A stretch of 64,000 bases of DNA from Beaufortia kweichowensis (taxonomy: Eukaryota; Chordata; Actinopteri; Cypriniformes; Gastromyzontidae), in contig CM032804.1 in the NCBI GenBank assembly GCA_019155185.1, positions 16,344,221-16,408,220 on the forward strand. The letters are read 5' to 3'. The notes under the pieces were generated by a model. That model had not been told where the DNA came from, ran no database searches, and saw only the letters and a program-made list of their open reading frames with translations. How positions within the stretch are numbered: the first letter of the stretch is position 1; the number at the start of each line of letters is the position of its first letter. Shown here one piece after another: positions 62,612 to 64,000 of this stretch. The position numbers and the translations under genes are program-made.

Positions 62612-63450
62612 TGATTACTTTAGTCATTTCTATGAGTACAAATCTTAGGGGCAGTTTCCCGGACAGGGCTTAAGTCCTAGACTAAAATGCATATTTGATC
62701 TTTCTAGAAACAACTTTCACTGACATATCTTTAAGTATATCAGTGCCATTGTTTTATCTCAGTAATGGTTTTTTGTAAGACATGTTTGTAAAAACTACTT
62801 AAATGTTGTAATTTAACTAAGGCCTAGTCCTGATTTAATCTAAGTCCCGTCCTAGAAACCGGCCATTAATGTTTAAGCATATATTGATATTCTATGGAAC
62901 TGTGTGCTTCTAAATTTATAGTAACAGTTTAGACAGGACCCTTTTCTATTCTAACATGAAAATGTCTGTGTATAAGGAAAGGTTTAAAAAGAAATGACTG
63001 ATTGAGTCAGTGTGGAAGAACTTGACTGATCTTACTCACATCTGAACACCTCTGCTGTGACTTTAAATGCAAACTTTGAGCCAAAAGCTCATCACACAAC
63101 ACAGTGACTTGTACATATTTCATACATATTGTCGTTTCAGACACTTCCAAAAATGTGGCAACAAAGATGTAATTCATGTATTTACAAATTGTATTTCCAT
63201 TTTCGTTGCAACAGTTTTGGAAGTGTCTAAAACGACAATATGTACGAAATATGTACAAGTCACTGTCAGTCAGAATCAGTCATTTCCTTTTGAACCTTTT
63301 CTTATACACAGACATTTTCATGTTAGAATAGAAAAGGGTCCTGTCTAAACTGTTACTATAAATTTAGAAGCACACAGTTCCATAGAATATCATTATATGT
63401 TTAAACATTTTGTACTCATGGAAATGACTAAAGTAATCAAACCTTTTTAT
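62612..63450. mobile_element. Palindromic mariner-like MITE
   Basis: The arms 62612-62647 plus 62868-63145 and 63192-63450 are inverted copies: for example GGAACTGTGTGCTTCTAAAT, GACAGGACCCTTTTCTATTC and CAGTGACTTGTACATATTTC each recur in reverse complement. The right end continues to CCAATACTTTTGGCAATATA at about 63465-63485, a widespread fish/vertebrate terminus with TA beside it; the left terminus is worn. There is no coding capacity. The transcript would form a hairpin of more than 200 bp. Confidence 0.82.
62645..62868. mobile_element. Second MITE nested in the left arm
   Basis: It starts GGGGCAGTTTCCCGGACAGG and ends near CCTAGAAACCGGCC with inverted, imperfect ends; an internal hairpin CACTGACATATCTTTAAG...ATATCAGTG is visible. 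The right arm of the host palindrome lacks it, so the empty site (GAGTACAAAATGTTTAAAC in reverse) defines the insertion. Such elements are common in cyprinid genomes; superfamily not determined. Confidence 0.75.
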
Positions 63451-63490
63451 TAGAAGGAGGTGACCCAATACTTTTGGCAATATAGTGTAC

Positions 63491-64000
63491 ATCTTTAAAT
63501 GTAGAATCTACCTAGAAAAATAATGACATGTATTATGAAAACACCTTAAGATGCAAGATATTATTTGAAATGAATGAGCACCTTCCCAGAACTGTGAAAT
63601 ATAACTGCATCAAAATAAATGTACAGCAATATTAAGAACCATGATTATTGATATAATACAACAAATACATACTGTAAATAATTATTGTAGTATTCAGTTG
63701 GCACTTATTCATAGTAGATGGTGTTTTGTACCTGTTTAACATTTTACCTGAGGGACCAGTGTAAACTCACTGCCTCCCTATCTCGTATTTTGAATGTGAG
63801 AATTTAGGTTATCAAAAAGGCTATATACAACCACCTGTGGTAACACACTCTCTCTTCTATATGTACACTGCAAACCCTCTATAAATACTCCCTTTTACAA
63901 GAACACTATAGGAAATATACGTTTACTGCGCATTGCACTAAATATCACTTTGTACTATGCACTGCTTCCCCCAAATCTGTTTGCACAATCTCTTAATAAC
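63491..64000. other. AT-rich end of window
   Basis: No gene or repeat boundary recognised. Confidence 0.6.

Overview
This window is eukaryotic and reads as teleost DNA, most likely from a cyprinid or other otophysan. The basis is a galectin-3-binding-protein-like gene with vertebrate splice sites and a typical fish mix of transposable elements: DIRS, Rex3/RTE, L2 with an esterase-type ORF1, Tx1-like L1, chromodomain Gypsy, EnSpm/CACTA, Harbinger and hAT-like. No rRNA, tRNA, CRISPR or operon structure was seen. The species is inferred, not read directly.

Layout. 1-0.95 kb: one copy of a dispersed LTR-like repeat; a second copy lies at 15.3-16.3 kb. 1.6-7.2 kb: four coding exons of an lgals3bp-like gene (SRCR, BTB, BACK, C-terminal domain). 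Its second intron carries a TTAA-flanked MITE and a broken DIRS element. 7.4-14.4 kb: AT-rich DNA without recognisable genes, holding a rearranged terminal-inverted-repeat element. 14.6-16.3 kb: tandem repeats and the second LTR-like copy. 16.6-18.0 kb: a decayed MULE/NOF-like transposase. 18.5-19.3 kb: three minus-strand exons of a BEN-domain gene, convergent with it.

20.5-49.4 kb is best read as one very large EnSpm/CACTA-type DNA transposon (about 28.9 kb including later insertions). It has matching inverted ends and CCTGCAGG-rich subterminal arrays. It carries a TNP2-type transposase on the minus strand (21.4-24.6 kb) and, divergently on the plus strand, a seven-exon BEN-domain gene (30.4-49.0 kb). 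Nested in it are a deleted chromodomain Gypsy with nearly identical LTRs (27.2-30.2 kb), a Tx1-like L1 (31.5-36.3 kb) in intron 1 of the BEN gene, and a full-length chromodomain Gypsy (36.6-47.0 kb) inside coding exon 2 of the BEN gene with a perfect 5-bp target duplication. That Gypsy is itself split by an L2 LINE (40.3-45.4 kb). If the Gypsy is removed, the phases of all seven BEN exons agree (1119 coding bases, 372 residues plus stop).

49.7-55.15 kb: a second, 5'-truncated L2, split by a Rex3/RTE LINE in opposite orientation with a 13-bp target duplication. 55-58.7 kb: no recognisable gene. 58.8-61.2 kb: a Harbinger element with a HARBI1-like nuclease gene, lightly damaged, with a hAT-like MITE (8-bp target duplication) in its 5' part. 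62.6-63.5 kb: a long palindromic mariner-like element with a second MITE in its left arm.

The most notable observations are the EnSpm plus BEN gene pairing, the second BEN gene beside an unrelated transposase, and sequence evidence that both chromodomain Gypsy elements use Tf1/sushi-style self-priming. In each, a 10-11 base primer-binding site just after the 5' LTR is complementary to LTR sequence starting 30-31 bases downstream of a TATA box.
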